Positions 9,402 to 16,914 of a DNA stretch of 35,436 nucleotides are shown here, piece by piece. Source of the stretch: Marinilabiliales bacterium (GTDB lineage Bacteria; Bacteroidota; Bacteroidia; Bacteroidales; DTU049); contig PKSX01000256.1 of NCBI GenBank assembly GCA_002869435.1, forward strand, positions 1 through 35,436, in the 5' to 3' direction. The translations under genes and the position numbers were made by a program. A model generated the notes under the pieces. The model saw only the letters and a program-made list of their open reading frames with translations, was not told the origin of the DNA and made no database searches. Every line of letters starts with the position of its first letter. Within the stretch, counting starts at the first letter, position 1.

Positions 9402-11921
9402 ATGACGCTTCAGGACCTGCAACCCGGACAAAGTGCCTACGTATTGAAAATACGTGGCAGGGGTGCGTTCAGAAAACGCATTATTGAAATGGGTTTTGTC
9501 AGAGGTCGTAAAATTGAGTGCATTCGTAAAGCGCCCCTTACTGATCCAATTGAATACAGGATTTTAGACTACGATGTTAGTTTAAGGAGATCAGAAGCAA
9601 GATCAATAGAGATTGTTACACTTGATGAGTTAAAGAAGCTCAGCATTGAAGAGAATTCATCGCTGAATGAAGAAATAATTCATCATGAAATCAAAAAAAG
9701 AGGGCGGGAAATTGATATCGCCCTGGTTGGAAATCCAAATTGCGGTAAAACCACATTATTCAATTATGCCTCAGGTGCCAGCGAACATGTGGGCAATTAC
9801 TCTGGAGTAACTGTAGAAGCAAAATCCGGAACTTTCAATTACAAAGGTTACCGGTTCAACATGGTTGACCTTCCCGGAACTTACTCTTTAAGTGCTTATA
9901 CACCTGAAGAACTTTTTGTAAGAAAGCACCTAATTGGTTCAATGCCCGATATTGTATTGAATATTATTGACAGCTCTAATCTGGAACGAAATCTTTTCCT
10001 TACGACGCAACTCATGGAACTGGATCTCCCTGTTGTAGTTGCACTCAATATGTTTGATGAGCTGGAAGAAAAAGATGCAGAGTTCAATTACAAAATGCTT
10101 GGACAGATGCTGGGTATGCCATTTATACCTACAGTTGGGAATAGGAAAAAAGGGATGGAAGATCTTCTCGACACTATTATTGAAACATATGAGCAGGAAG
10201 AAAGCAGCAGAAGAAGGGCTTGCATACGTTTTAAGCATGATCTGGAAGAATCAATCCAAATCATCAGGAATTATATTGAAGAGATTCATTTTGTAAAAGA
10301 AAACATTCCCTCGCGCTTCTACGCCATCAAACTTCTGGAAAACGACAAGGAAGCCATACATGCTGCATCGCATAAAGAATTCACAGACGTTAAAACACTT
10401 GCAGAGGTTGAGCGTCAGAAAATTGAAAAAATATATGGCGATGACATTGAGAACCTGATTGCGGAGGCGCGTTACAGCTTCATTGCAGGCGCATTGAAAG
10501 AAACATATAAAAACGGCGAAGATAAATCCAAGAAGAACAGGTCGTACAGACTCGATCAGATATTAACCCATAAGTTTTTCGGATTCCCCATATTTATTGC
10601 CTTTCTGTGGCTGATGTTCTTTTCAACATTCTTTCTGGGATCATTCCCCATGAACTGGCTTGAACAGGGAGTATCATTCATTGGTGGTCTTGTCGAAAAC
10701 CATATGCAAGACGGCATGCTAAAGAATCTGCTAATTGATGGTATTATCAGTGGGGTTGGCGGGGTTCTGGTATTTCTGCCCAACATCTTATTTCTATTCC
10801 TTTTCATTGCATTTATGGAAGACACAGGCTATATGGCCCGTGTTGCCTTCCTGATGGACAAACTCATGCATAAAATAGGACTGCATGGCAAATCATTCAT
10901 TCCTCTTATTATGGGATTTGGTTGTAATGTGCCGGCTATTATGGCCACCAGAACACTCGAAAACCCATCAGACAGGTTACTGACCATACTCATAAATCCA
11001 TTTATGAGTTGCAGCGCCCGTTTGCCAGTATACATTCTGATTATTGCTGCTGTATTTCCTGAAAATCCGGTCATGATGCTGTTTATGGTGTACATGATTG
11101 GAATCTTCTTTGCCATTATCATGGCTCTGTTATTTAAGAAAACAATGTTTAGAAAATCTGAAGCTCCTTTTGTAATGGAGCTCCCTCCGTACCGAATGCC
11201 GGTAACCAAAACAGTTGTAAGACATATGTGGTTCAGAGCATCACAATATTTAAAGAAAATGGGCGGAATCATCCTTATAGCTTCAGTAATAATATGGGCT
11301 TTGGGCCATTTCCCAAGGAGTTTTGAACCGGAACCACAGCTCAAAAGTAAAACCGAACAAATAAAAACTCATTATACTGCTATTCAGTCCTACAATTCCA
11401 AAAATGCTGAGAATCTATTTATTGAAGCCAAACATATTGCAGCACAAATAGAAATAGCGCAGCAGCAAAATTCCTTTATAGGGCGTATTGGAAATGGGAT
11501 TCAACCCATAATGGAACCCCTGGGTTTTGACTGGCGTTTGACTGTAAGTTTAGTAAGTGGAATTGCAGCCAAGGAGGTTGTAGTATCCACGCTTGCCGTT
11601 CTTTTTAGTGCCGAAGCGGCTGTCGACACCAGAAATGTAAATGAGGTATTACAAGACAACCCCACAAATAATCTTAGCGACAGAATAAGCATGGCCACAT
11701 ATCAGGATGGGCCCAATGCCGGAAACAGGATTATGGATCCGGTTACCGGTTTTGCCTTCTTAATGTTTGTTCTGCTCTACTTCCCATGTGTGGCAGTAGT
11801 TGCAGCCATTCGCAAAGAAACAGGAGGCTGGAAATGGGCAATTTTTACTGTAATATATACAACCGGAATAGCATGGCTGGTGGCATTTGCTGTTCAGCAA
11901 ATTGGTTCACTTATTGTTTAA
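9402..11921 (+). CDS. feoB: Ferrous iron transporter, FeoA-FeoB fusion
   Basis: A protein of 839 aa in the inner membrane that imports Fe(II). An N-terminal FeoA SH3-like domain (about 1-75) is fused to FeoB. The G domain shows G1 GNPNCGKT (110-117), G2 GNYSGVTVE (131-139), G3 DLPGTY (156-161) and an NMFDE G4. Helical GDI-like and membrane regions follow. These carry the two Gate motifs, GCNVPAIMATRTL and FMSCSARLPVY, each with the conserved cysteine. The FeoA-FeoB fusion is common in Bacteroidota and replaces the separate feoA gene. The neighbours are not iron genes, so it appears to be an independent transcription unit. Confidence 0.97.
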   Translation: MTLQDLQPGQSAYVLKIRGRGAFRKRIIEMGFVRGRKIECIRKAPLTDPIEYRILDYDVSLRRSEARSIEIVTLDELKKLSIEENSSLNEEIIHHEIKKRGREIDIALVGNPNCGKTTLFNYASGASEHVGNYSGVTVEAKSGTFNYKGYRFNMVDLPGTYSLSAYTPEELFVRKHLIGSMPDIVLNIIDSSNLERNLFLTTQLMELDLPVVVALNMFDELEEKDAEFNYKMLGQMLGMPFIPTVGNRKKGMEDLLDTIIETYEQEESSRRRACIRFKHDLEESIQIIRNYIEEIHFVKENIPSRFYAIKLLENDKEAIHAASHKEFTDVKTLAEVERQKIEKIYGDDIENLIAEARYSFIAGALKETYKNGEDKSKKNRSYRLDQILTHKFFGFPIFIAFLWLMFFSTFFLGSFPMNWLEQGVSFIGGLVENHMQDGMLKNLLIDGIISGVGGVLVFLPNILFLFLFIAFMEDTGYMARVAFLMDKLMHKIGLHGKSFIPLIMGFGCNVPAIMATRTLENPSDRLLTILINPFMSCSARLPVYILIIAAVFPENPVMMLFMVYMIGIFFAIIMALLFKKTMFRKSEAPFVMELPPYRMPVTKTVVRHMWFRASQYLKKMGGIILIASVIIWALGHFPRSFEPEPQLKSKTEQIKTHYTAIQSYNSKNAENLFIEAKHIAAQIEIAQQQNSFIGRIGNGIQPIMEPLGFDWRLTVSLVSGIAAKEVVVSTLAVLFSAEAAVDTRNVNEVLQDNPTNNLSDRISMATYQDGPNAGNRIMDPVTGFAFLMFVLLYFPCVAVVAAIRKETGGWKWAIFTVIYTTGIAWLVAFAVQQIGSLIV

Positions 11922-11959
11922 GCCCTACTCATTTCGAAACTCAATTGCCTTAAAGATGT

Positions 11960-11967
11960 TATTTTTG
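11960..11967 (+). promoter_or_regulatory. -7 box before the 581-aa protein
   Basis: A perfect TATTTTTG (TAnnTTTG) lies 20 bases before the ATG at 11988. A good -33 element at the standard spacing is not obvious. Confidence 0.45.
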
Positions 11968-11987
11968 TGTAATTAATTTACATTATT

Positions 11988-13733
11988 ATGATTTTTTCTC
12001 GTTGTTTTTTGCTCATTATTTTATTTCTTACTTCAACGCAAGTATTTCCCCAGTCACATATGGGTTGTCAAAATACGGAGCTTACAGGCACGTATAAACT
12101 AATTCAGGATTCCGACGGAACGACTCCGGCAGAGAATGCAGTAATCACACTTTATCTCAACGGAAATTCAGCAAAAATCATTGCCATTATGCCGGGAACC
12201 GAAATTATCTCAGGAGGAGAGTTCAGCGCATGCGAAAACCTGATAACAATGTCGTTTACCGATTTTGATTTCTATGCAGACAACCAGCCATTTAGTGTTA
12301 TTGGCAATATGCTCACATTACCTTTTGTGGTTATGAGCGATGTGGATGAGGGTCATAGCGAATGGATGAAAATAAGCAATAGTGGTGATGACCAGGCTTC
12401 AAATGAAGGAGAAAACGGGGATGGGAATGGAAGCGGAAATGGCAATGGAAATAATGGATCCGGCAATGGAGATGGTAACGGGAGTGGAAATGGTAATGGG
12501 AATGGAAGCGGAAATGGAGACGGCAGCAATGGAAATAATGACGGGAACAACAACAATCCTAATGACCCAAATTTCCCCGATGAAGAAAACGAAATTGCAC
12601 CTTATGTAGGCGATTATATAGGCACCGGCTGGGGCTGGGAAGTAAGATTCAAACATACTTCAGGCGAATTTGTGTCTCAATTCAGTGGTGCTGACCCTGA
12701 TGAACTACCGTTTGAAGGGGATAAAGTAATCATGAGCCTGATGGTGGAACACGCCACAAAATTCATGATTCATATTGATGAAGAAGGAAATGTTACCGGT
12801 GAAGGTGAAATAGTGTATAACCTGATTCCTAATCTCTGCGGAGTTGCTATCCTAACGGAACAAGTAAATAGTGCTATTAATCTGATGGGAGAAATTGCAT
12901 TTTTCTACGATTTAAGCGGAAAAATAAGCGGAAGGTCTATCGAAAATATCAGAGGCGTTTTTAAAGGTTTTCAAGGAGACCTTGCCAAAAAAATGCAAAT
13001 TGCATATGAAACTGGCGGAAACATACTAAATGAAATGGCCGGATACAACTTTAGTAAAACTTTAAAAGAACTGGATCTTTCTTCAAAACAAGATGCTGCC
13101 ATTTGCAATTGTGCAGCAGGAATACCAAATGTAGCTGCCGGAACCTCTGTTGGGCCTTCAAATATGAAAGACCTCATCACTTCTGTTGGAATAGATGCTG
13201 TGAAATCAATTCTGTTAGATCTTGGAAAACCCGGTGGATTTATGCTATCCATTCCCGGACTCACACAAATCCAGTATTATTACAAAGGCCTGCAGAACGG
13301 ACCCGAAACCAGAAAATTCAAAATCAAAGGTCACCTGGTAAATGGACAACTCTATCTTCAAATGGACGGGGATGTTTATGAGGGATCGAAAGATCTTACG
13401 ATTGAATACATGGTAAATTACGAGAAAGAAACTCCGACATTCCCTACCTGGTCTCCATTTCAGAAAGCGCCGGGCACAATGCATCAGGCGAATACCGCGA
13501 CCACTATATATGAGCAGGTCACCAAAACAAAAAAAACGAAATACACCGATTACATCACCGGTGAAGAAAAAGAAGTTGAGGTAGAATATCAGGAGACAGA
13601 AGAAAGTACCATTACTCTTCCCTTCCCGTTTGCCACATTCAGAGAAGCCGGTATGCACCGAAACGGAGTTCAGGTCTGGCAGGAATATGAGTATAACTGG
13701 GAAGTTTTGAAAGTCGAAGAAAAAGAAGACTAG
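11988..13733 (+). CDS. Exported protein of unknown family with Gly/Asn-rich linker
   Basis: I do not recognise the family of this 581-aa protein. It has a signal peptide (about 1-22), a small N-terminal beta-rich domain (about 28-130; the opening resembles lipocalin-type 'GTYKL' domains), a Gly/Asn/Asp/Ser linker (about 142-190) and a large C-terminal region (about 205-581). That region contains a probable helical segment with a CNC motif near 375 and ends in a Lys/Glu-rich tail. There is no T9SS sorting domain or OMP-type terminal Phe. Its product is therefore probably periplasmic, or exported by another route. Its stop codon abuts the stop codon of the convergent gene. Confidence 0.75.
   Translation: MIFSRCFLLIILFLTSTQVFPQSHMGCQNTELTGTYKLIQDSDGTTPAENAVITLYLNGNSAKIIAIMPGTEIISGGEFSACENLITMSFTDFDFYADNQPFSVIGNMLTLPFVVMSDVDEGHSEWMKISNSGDDQASNEGENGDGNGSGNGNGNNGSGNGDGNGSGNGNGNGSGNGDGSNGNNDGNNNNPNDPNFPDEENEIAPYVGDYIGTGWGWEVRFKHTSGEFVSQFSGADPDELPFEGDKVIMSLMVEHATKFMIHIDEEGNVTGEGEIVYNLIPNLCGVAILTEQVNSAINLMGEIAFFYDLSGKISGRSIENIRGVFKGFQGDLAKKMQIAYETGGNILNEMAGYNFSKTLKELDLSSKQDAAICNCAAGIPNVAAGTSVGPSNMKDLITSVGIDAVKSILLDLGKPGGFMLSIPGLTQIQYYYKGLQNGPETRKFKIKGHLVNGQLYLQMDGDVYEGSKDLTIEYMVNYEKETPTFPTWSPFQKAPGTMHQANTATTIYEQVTKTKKTKYTDYITGEEKEVEVEYQETEESTITLPFPFATFREAGMHRNGVQVWQEYEYNWEVLKVEEKED
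12405..12555 (+). repeat. GGAAATGG-type coding tandem repeats (Gly/Asn linker)
   Basis: Degenerate in-frame repeats of GGN-AAT encode Gly-Asn, with Ser and Asp interspersed. A 22-base stretch recurs exactly at 12421-12442 and 12496-12517, 75 bases (25 codons) apart. This suggests slippage or local duplication. The strong purine strand bias also creates long shadow ORFs in other frames. Confidence 0.85.
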
Positions 13734-14186
13734 TTAGTCTGACTTCACAATTTTGTGTAAAGGAATATTGATCAGAAATTTATCTGAACGCACATTCATA
13801 TATTCCCATTGAACAGTAAAAACCTCAGCCCAGGCATCCCGCTCAAAGAACCAGAATTCATATACATCAAATTCTCCTTTTTGTAGCAAATGCTCTCCGG
13901 GAGCCTCTATTCCATTATATAAAGACAGTGGGTTATTTAATGTATCGTTAATATAAAGATTCACAAGTTCAGAACGATTCGAAACACATAAATCAGGGAT
14001 GGGTTCCGCACCGGTATTGGTTACTGTTAAAACCAGTTTCACGGCCGGAATATCTGAATATGCAGGATCATCTTCAAATGCAGTATATGAAAAGAATTCG
14101 ACTTCACATTTTACTTCAAAATCTGTTATTTGAGCCGACAATTGCAGGGTGGCCAACAAAATAAAAAGGTTCATCAGGATTTTCAT
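13734..14186 (-). CDS. Small exported hypothetical protein
   Basis: A 150-aa protein with a signal peptide (MKILMNLFILLATLQLSAQ) and a predicted all-beta body. A segment of the form VKLVLTVTNTGAEPIPDLC resembles the opening strands of immunoglobulin-like 'intracellular proteinase inhibitor/BsuPI' type folds. I would not assign the family on this alone. Its stop codon directly abuts that of the convergent 581-aa gene. It sits 46 bases downstream of the lipoprotein gene's end on the same strand side, with its own start region. Function unknown. Confidence 0.7.
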   Translation of the reverse strand: MKILMNLFILLATLQLSAQITDFEVKCEVEFFSYTAFEDDPAYSDIPAVKLVLTVTNTGAEPIPDLCVSNRSELVNLYINDTLNNPLSLYNGIEAPGEHLLQKGEFDVYEFWFFERDAWAEVFTVQWEYMNVRSDKFLINIPLHKIVKSD

Positions 14187-14232
14187 GGCAAAATATTTCT
14201 TATTTGATGCCTGTTTCCAATTTTTTCACAAA

Positions 14233-14700
14233 CTACTTAAATGTAAGTTTCACAATTAAATCGGCAATTGTTTCTGCTACTGTCTGAAATTCATCCAGAC
14301 TATTCATTCTTGTGATATTGAAGTCGCCGGCGTTTAAAATTCTTTGCACTTCGCCGGGTTTGTTTTTGAAGATTTGGATATTGGCAATTAAAGTGTCGCT
14401 TTCCATAGTCTCATTCACCTCAATATAGTATAGAAACTTACTTTTATCTCCATCAAAAGTAAAACAATGAGCCGTAGAGTCCTGCTCACATTCTAATATC
14501 GCTGTATCAACAAAGCACCAACATTTTCCATGAATATATTCAGTGATTTGTGCTTGAATACTATCAGTACCGGTATAATCTACAAACCATTCGGTTTTCA
14601 ATTCAGGTTCATTTTGATCAGGCAGATCATTCTTTTTCTCTGTAGAACTTGAGCATGAGAACAAGAAAGGAACAAATAGTAACAGCAAAAAGTATTTCAT
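14233..14700 (-). CDS. Small lipoprotein of unknown function
   Basis: A 155-aa protein with a lipoprotein signal peptide (lipobox LFSC, cysteine near residue 16) and a Ser/Lys-rich linker. A mixed alpha/beta domain follows, containing a paired-Cys stretch (KCWCF). Its start overlaps the methyltransferase stop by four bases (ATGA type), so it is translationally coupled as the last gene of the deoC operon. The domain contains phrases such as 'ILNAGDFNITRM' but no motif I can assign. Envelope-anchored; role unknown. Confidence 0.8.
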   Translation of the reverse strand: MKYFLLLLFVPFLFSCSSSTEKKNDLPDQNEPELKTEWFVDYTGTDSIQAQITEYIHGKCWCFVDTAILECEQDSTAHCFTFDGDKSKFLYYIEVNETMESDTLIANIQIFKNKPGEVQRILNAGDFNITRMNSLDEFQTVAETIADLIVKLTFK

Positions 14701-15272
14701 ATCATTTTTTTTCTCAAAATCAACCCAAAATGAAAATCACCAAGATTAAACGGCTTCTTAAAAACTTCAAACTTCTCAGGATCAAATTGTTTTAAAAGAT
14801 CTTCGGGCTTTGGCCGAATACTCAAATCAGGCCCGCGTGGCGTATCAATATCGCTTCGCCAGTGAATTATGCCGATTTTACCTCCGGGCTTTAAGATTCT
14901 AAAAGCCTCTTTATAAATCCTTTCGGGATCACTATGATGCATGATATTGAAAAGCATCAGGTACTCCACCGATTTTTTAGGCAAGCCTGTTCCGGTGTCC
15001 ACAAAATCACGGGTTATGACTGCCAGGTTCTCCAATCCTGATTCTTTTCCTCTTGTTTCAACAAGTTTTGTCATTTCCTCTTCCAGATCAAATGCAAACA
15101 ACAGTCCACCAATGACTTTTGCGGCAGGAATAGTAAAAGTACCGTATCCACAACCAAATTCTGCTAGGTGCTCAACACTTTCGTTAATTTCCATAGCATG
15201 AAGAATCTCCGGAACATCGAAAAACGATTTCCAGTAATTTTCTTCGGGCATACCGCTTTCCCGGATTTTCAT
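14697..15272 (-). CDS. Class I SAM-dependent methyltransferase
   Basis: A 191-aa protein with the Rossmann-fold SAM site: motif I LAEFGCGYGTF (about residues 36-46), an acidic motif II (FAFDLEEEM), motif III/IV around LMLFNIMHHS, and ILKPGGKIGIIHW. It is most like the small UbiE/Methyltransf_11 type. The substrate cannot be deduced. It begins two bases after the deoC stop and overlaps the lipoprotein gene, so the three genes form one operon. Confidence 0.88.
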   Translation of the reverse strand: MKIRESGMPEENYWKSFFDVPEILHAMEINESVEHLAEFGCGYGTFTIPAAKVIGGLLFAFDLEEEMTKLVETRGKESGLENLAVITRDFVDTGTGLPKKSVEYLMLFNIMHHSDPERIYKEAFRILKPGGKIGIIHWRSDIDTPRGPDLSIRPKPEDLLKQFDPEKFEVFKKPFNLGDFHFGLILRKKMI

Positions 15273-15274
15273 AC

Positions 15275-16093
15275 TTATGCTATTGCGTCTTCAAGCTGAT
15301 TCAGCAAGCGGCTGGCACCAATTCTAAACAACTCATTATTAAGCCACTGCTGACCCAATATAGCATCAACCAGTTGGTAGTAATGAACGGCGACCAATGG
15401 TTCGCTTATACCTCCGGCAGGCTTGAATCCTACTTTCTTTCCGGTTTTCTCATAAAACTCACGAATGGCATGCAACATAACATATGCTGCTTCCAATGTG
15501 GCTGCAGGCTGCACTTTACCAGTGCTTGTTTTAATGAAATCAGCTCCGGCTTCCATTGAAATCATGGATGCTTTGTATATGAGATTAGGATCTTTTAATT
15601 CTCCGGTTTCTAAAATCACTTTTAAGTGAGCTTGTCCACACGCTTCTTTATGCTTCTGCACTTCCTCACGAAGCCATGCTTCATCACCGGCGAGAAAACG
15701 TCCGCGTGTGATCACCATATCAATTTCTTTAGCCCCTTGTTTAACGGCATAGCGAACTTCTGAAAGGCGAATTTCAAGCGGACTCTGTCCGGAAGGAAAA
15801 GCACCGGCAACAGCAGCAACACTTATATCTTTACCCTGCAGGGCTTCAACCGCTGTTTTAACGAAAGGTGGATACACGCATACTGCAGCAGTTGTGGGAA
15901 TCCCCTTTTCTTCATGTGCAACCGACCATGCACGTTTACAAAGTGCCCTCACCCGTTCATCAGTATCTGTTGCCTCCAGGGTTGTAAGATCAATTAAATG
16001 AACCAGCTTTCTGAAAACTTTCTGTATATCTGCAATTTGTTGCGAGTTGATTTCGCGAACAGCATCCTGTATATCATGCTCATTGAATGTCAT
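15275..16093 (-). CDS. deoC: Deoxyribose-phosphate aldolase
   Basis: A class I aldolase of 272 aa. It cleaves 2-deoxyribose 5-phosphate to glyceraldehyde 3-phosphate and acetaldehyde in deoxynucleoside salvage. The Schiff-base lysine is K188 in FIKTSTGK. The partner lysine is K224 in GFKPAGGIS and the acid is D125 in EIDMVI. The N-terminus is longer than in short bacterial DeoC, as in the longer DeoC subgroup. It is the first gene of an operon with the methyltransferase and lipoprotein. No other deo genes are adjacent. Confidence 0.96.
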   Translation of the reverse strand: MTFNEHDIQDAVREINSQQIADIQKVFRKLVHLIDLTTLEATDTDERVRALCKRAWSVAHEEKGIPTTAAVCVYPPFVKTAVEALQGKDISVAAVAGAFPSGQSPLEIRLSEVRYAVKQGAKEIDMVITRGRFLAGDEAWLREEVQKHKEACGQAHLKVILETGELKDPNLIYKASMISMEAGADFIKTSTGKVQPAATLEAAYVMLHAIREFYEKTGKKVGFKPAGGISEPLVAVHYYQLVDAILGQQWLNNELFRIGASRLLNQLEDAIA

Positions 16094-16113
16094 AATCCTC
16101 TACATTTGATTAG

Positions 16114-16121
16114 CAAAAATA
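16114..16121 (-). promoter_or_regulatory. -7 box of the deoC operon
   Basis: On the minus strand TATTTTTG (16121-16114) is a perfect TAnnTTTG box, with 20 bases between it and the deoC start. A TTTC lies further upstream with a short 15-base spacer. Confidence 0.5.
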
Positions 16122-16157
16122 ATCAAATTTTATTATGAAATCAGGAATAACTGATCA

Positions 16158-16901
16158 TTATGAAGCACGAGACTTACTATAAACCACACCCGGTTTTTTA
16201 CGCTTAGTCTTAACCTGGTTTAGCATACGCTTCATCATCTTATTGCTTGCATTAATCAGGTTCTTTTTAAGCGCTTTCTCTAGTACTTCTTCTGTTAGAG
16301 GTTCAAATCGATACCCTGCTTTACTAAACTGATCTAAAAAACGAGGCAGAGCATATTTTAATCTCGGTATAGCCTTCTTGTTTTCATGAAATACTACAAT
16401 TGATCCTGACTTGGTATACCGGAGTACATTTCTTAGACATTTTGCCGGAGTCGTATTTCGATCAAAATCTCCGCTCAGAACCGACCATAATACGATATAG
16501 AAATTTTTACGCAGTTTCTGAATCTGAGAGGGCGTGATATGACCATAAGGAGGACGGAACATTTTACTCTGAATATAAGAATCTCCCGCATCAACATTGT
16601 CTAAATACTCCGGATGCTTGTTTTTCCAGCCATCAACGTGATTGTGAGTATGATTACCTATTGCATGGCCTTCCTCAACGATCTGCCTAAAATACTTTTT
16701 GTGCTTTCGAACGTTATCACCCACACAAAAAAATGTAGCTTTGGCATTGTACTTTTTCAATGTTTTCAGCACAAATGGAGTAACCTCAGGGATTGGGCCA
16801 TCATCAAATGTCAGGTACACTACCTTTTCCTTCTCCGGAATTCTCCAGATCAGATGACGAGTCTGAATAGACTTCAAAACATAAGGCTGTACCAGATACA
16901 T
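16158..16901 (-). CDS. NodB-family polysaccharide deacetylase
   Basis: A carbohydrate esterase 4 type deacetylase of 247 aa. Motifs in order: TFDDG (31-35, base and metal Asp), HTHNH (84-88, metal His), RPPYG (116-120), LWSVLSGDF (138-146) and VVFHE (H172). All expected catalytic residues are present. By family it removes N-acetyl groups from a polysaccharide or an amino-sugar intermediate. There is no signal peptide or membrane anchor, unlike many surface deacetylases. The C-terminus is basic (Lys/Arg-rich, about 205-247). It starts 13 bases after the DUF2723 gene and is probably co-transcribed with it. Confidence 0.9.
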   Translation of the reverse strand: MYLVQPYVLKSIQTRHLIWRIPEKEKVVYLTFDDGPIPEVTPFVLKTLKKYNAKATFFCVGDNVRKHKKYFRQIVEEGHAIGNHTHNHVDGWKNKHPEYLDNVDAGDSYIQSKMFRPPYGHITPSQIQKLRKNFYIVLWSVLSGDFDRNTTPAKCLRNVLRYTKSGSIVVFHENKKAIPRLKYALPRFLDQFSKAGYRFEPLTEEVLEKALKKNLINASNKMMKRMLNQVKTKRKKPGVVYSKSRAS

Positions 16902-16914
16902 ACAGAATCAAGTT

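Noticed and set aside
10829-11344. 171-aa minus-strand ORF inside feoB
   Set aside because: Antisense to conserved FeoB membrane segments including a Gate motif. Composition is that of a shadow frame.
12353-12656. Possible CRISPR or minisatellite at 12405-12555, and the Pro/Leu/Phe- or Met/Glu-rich shadow ORFs across it
   Set aside because: The repeats are short, degenerate and in frame with a Gly/Asn linker. There are no spacers. The shadow ORFs are by-products of the repeat.
16140-16155. ATCAG/CTGAT inverted repeat between deoC and the deacetylase gene
   Set aside because: Five-base stem without a T-run. Too weak to call a terminator or operator.
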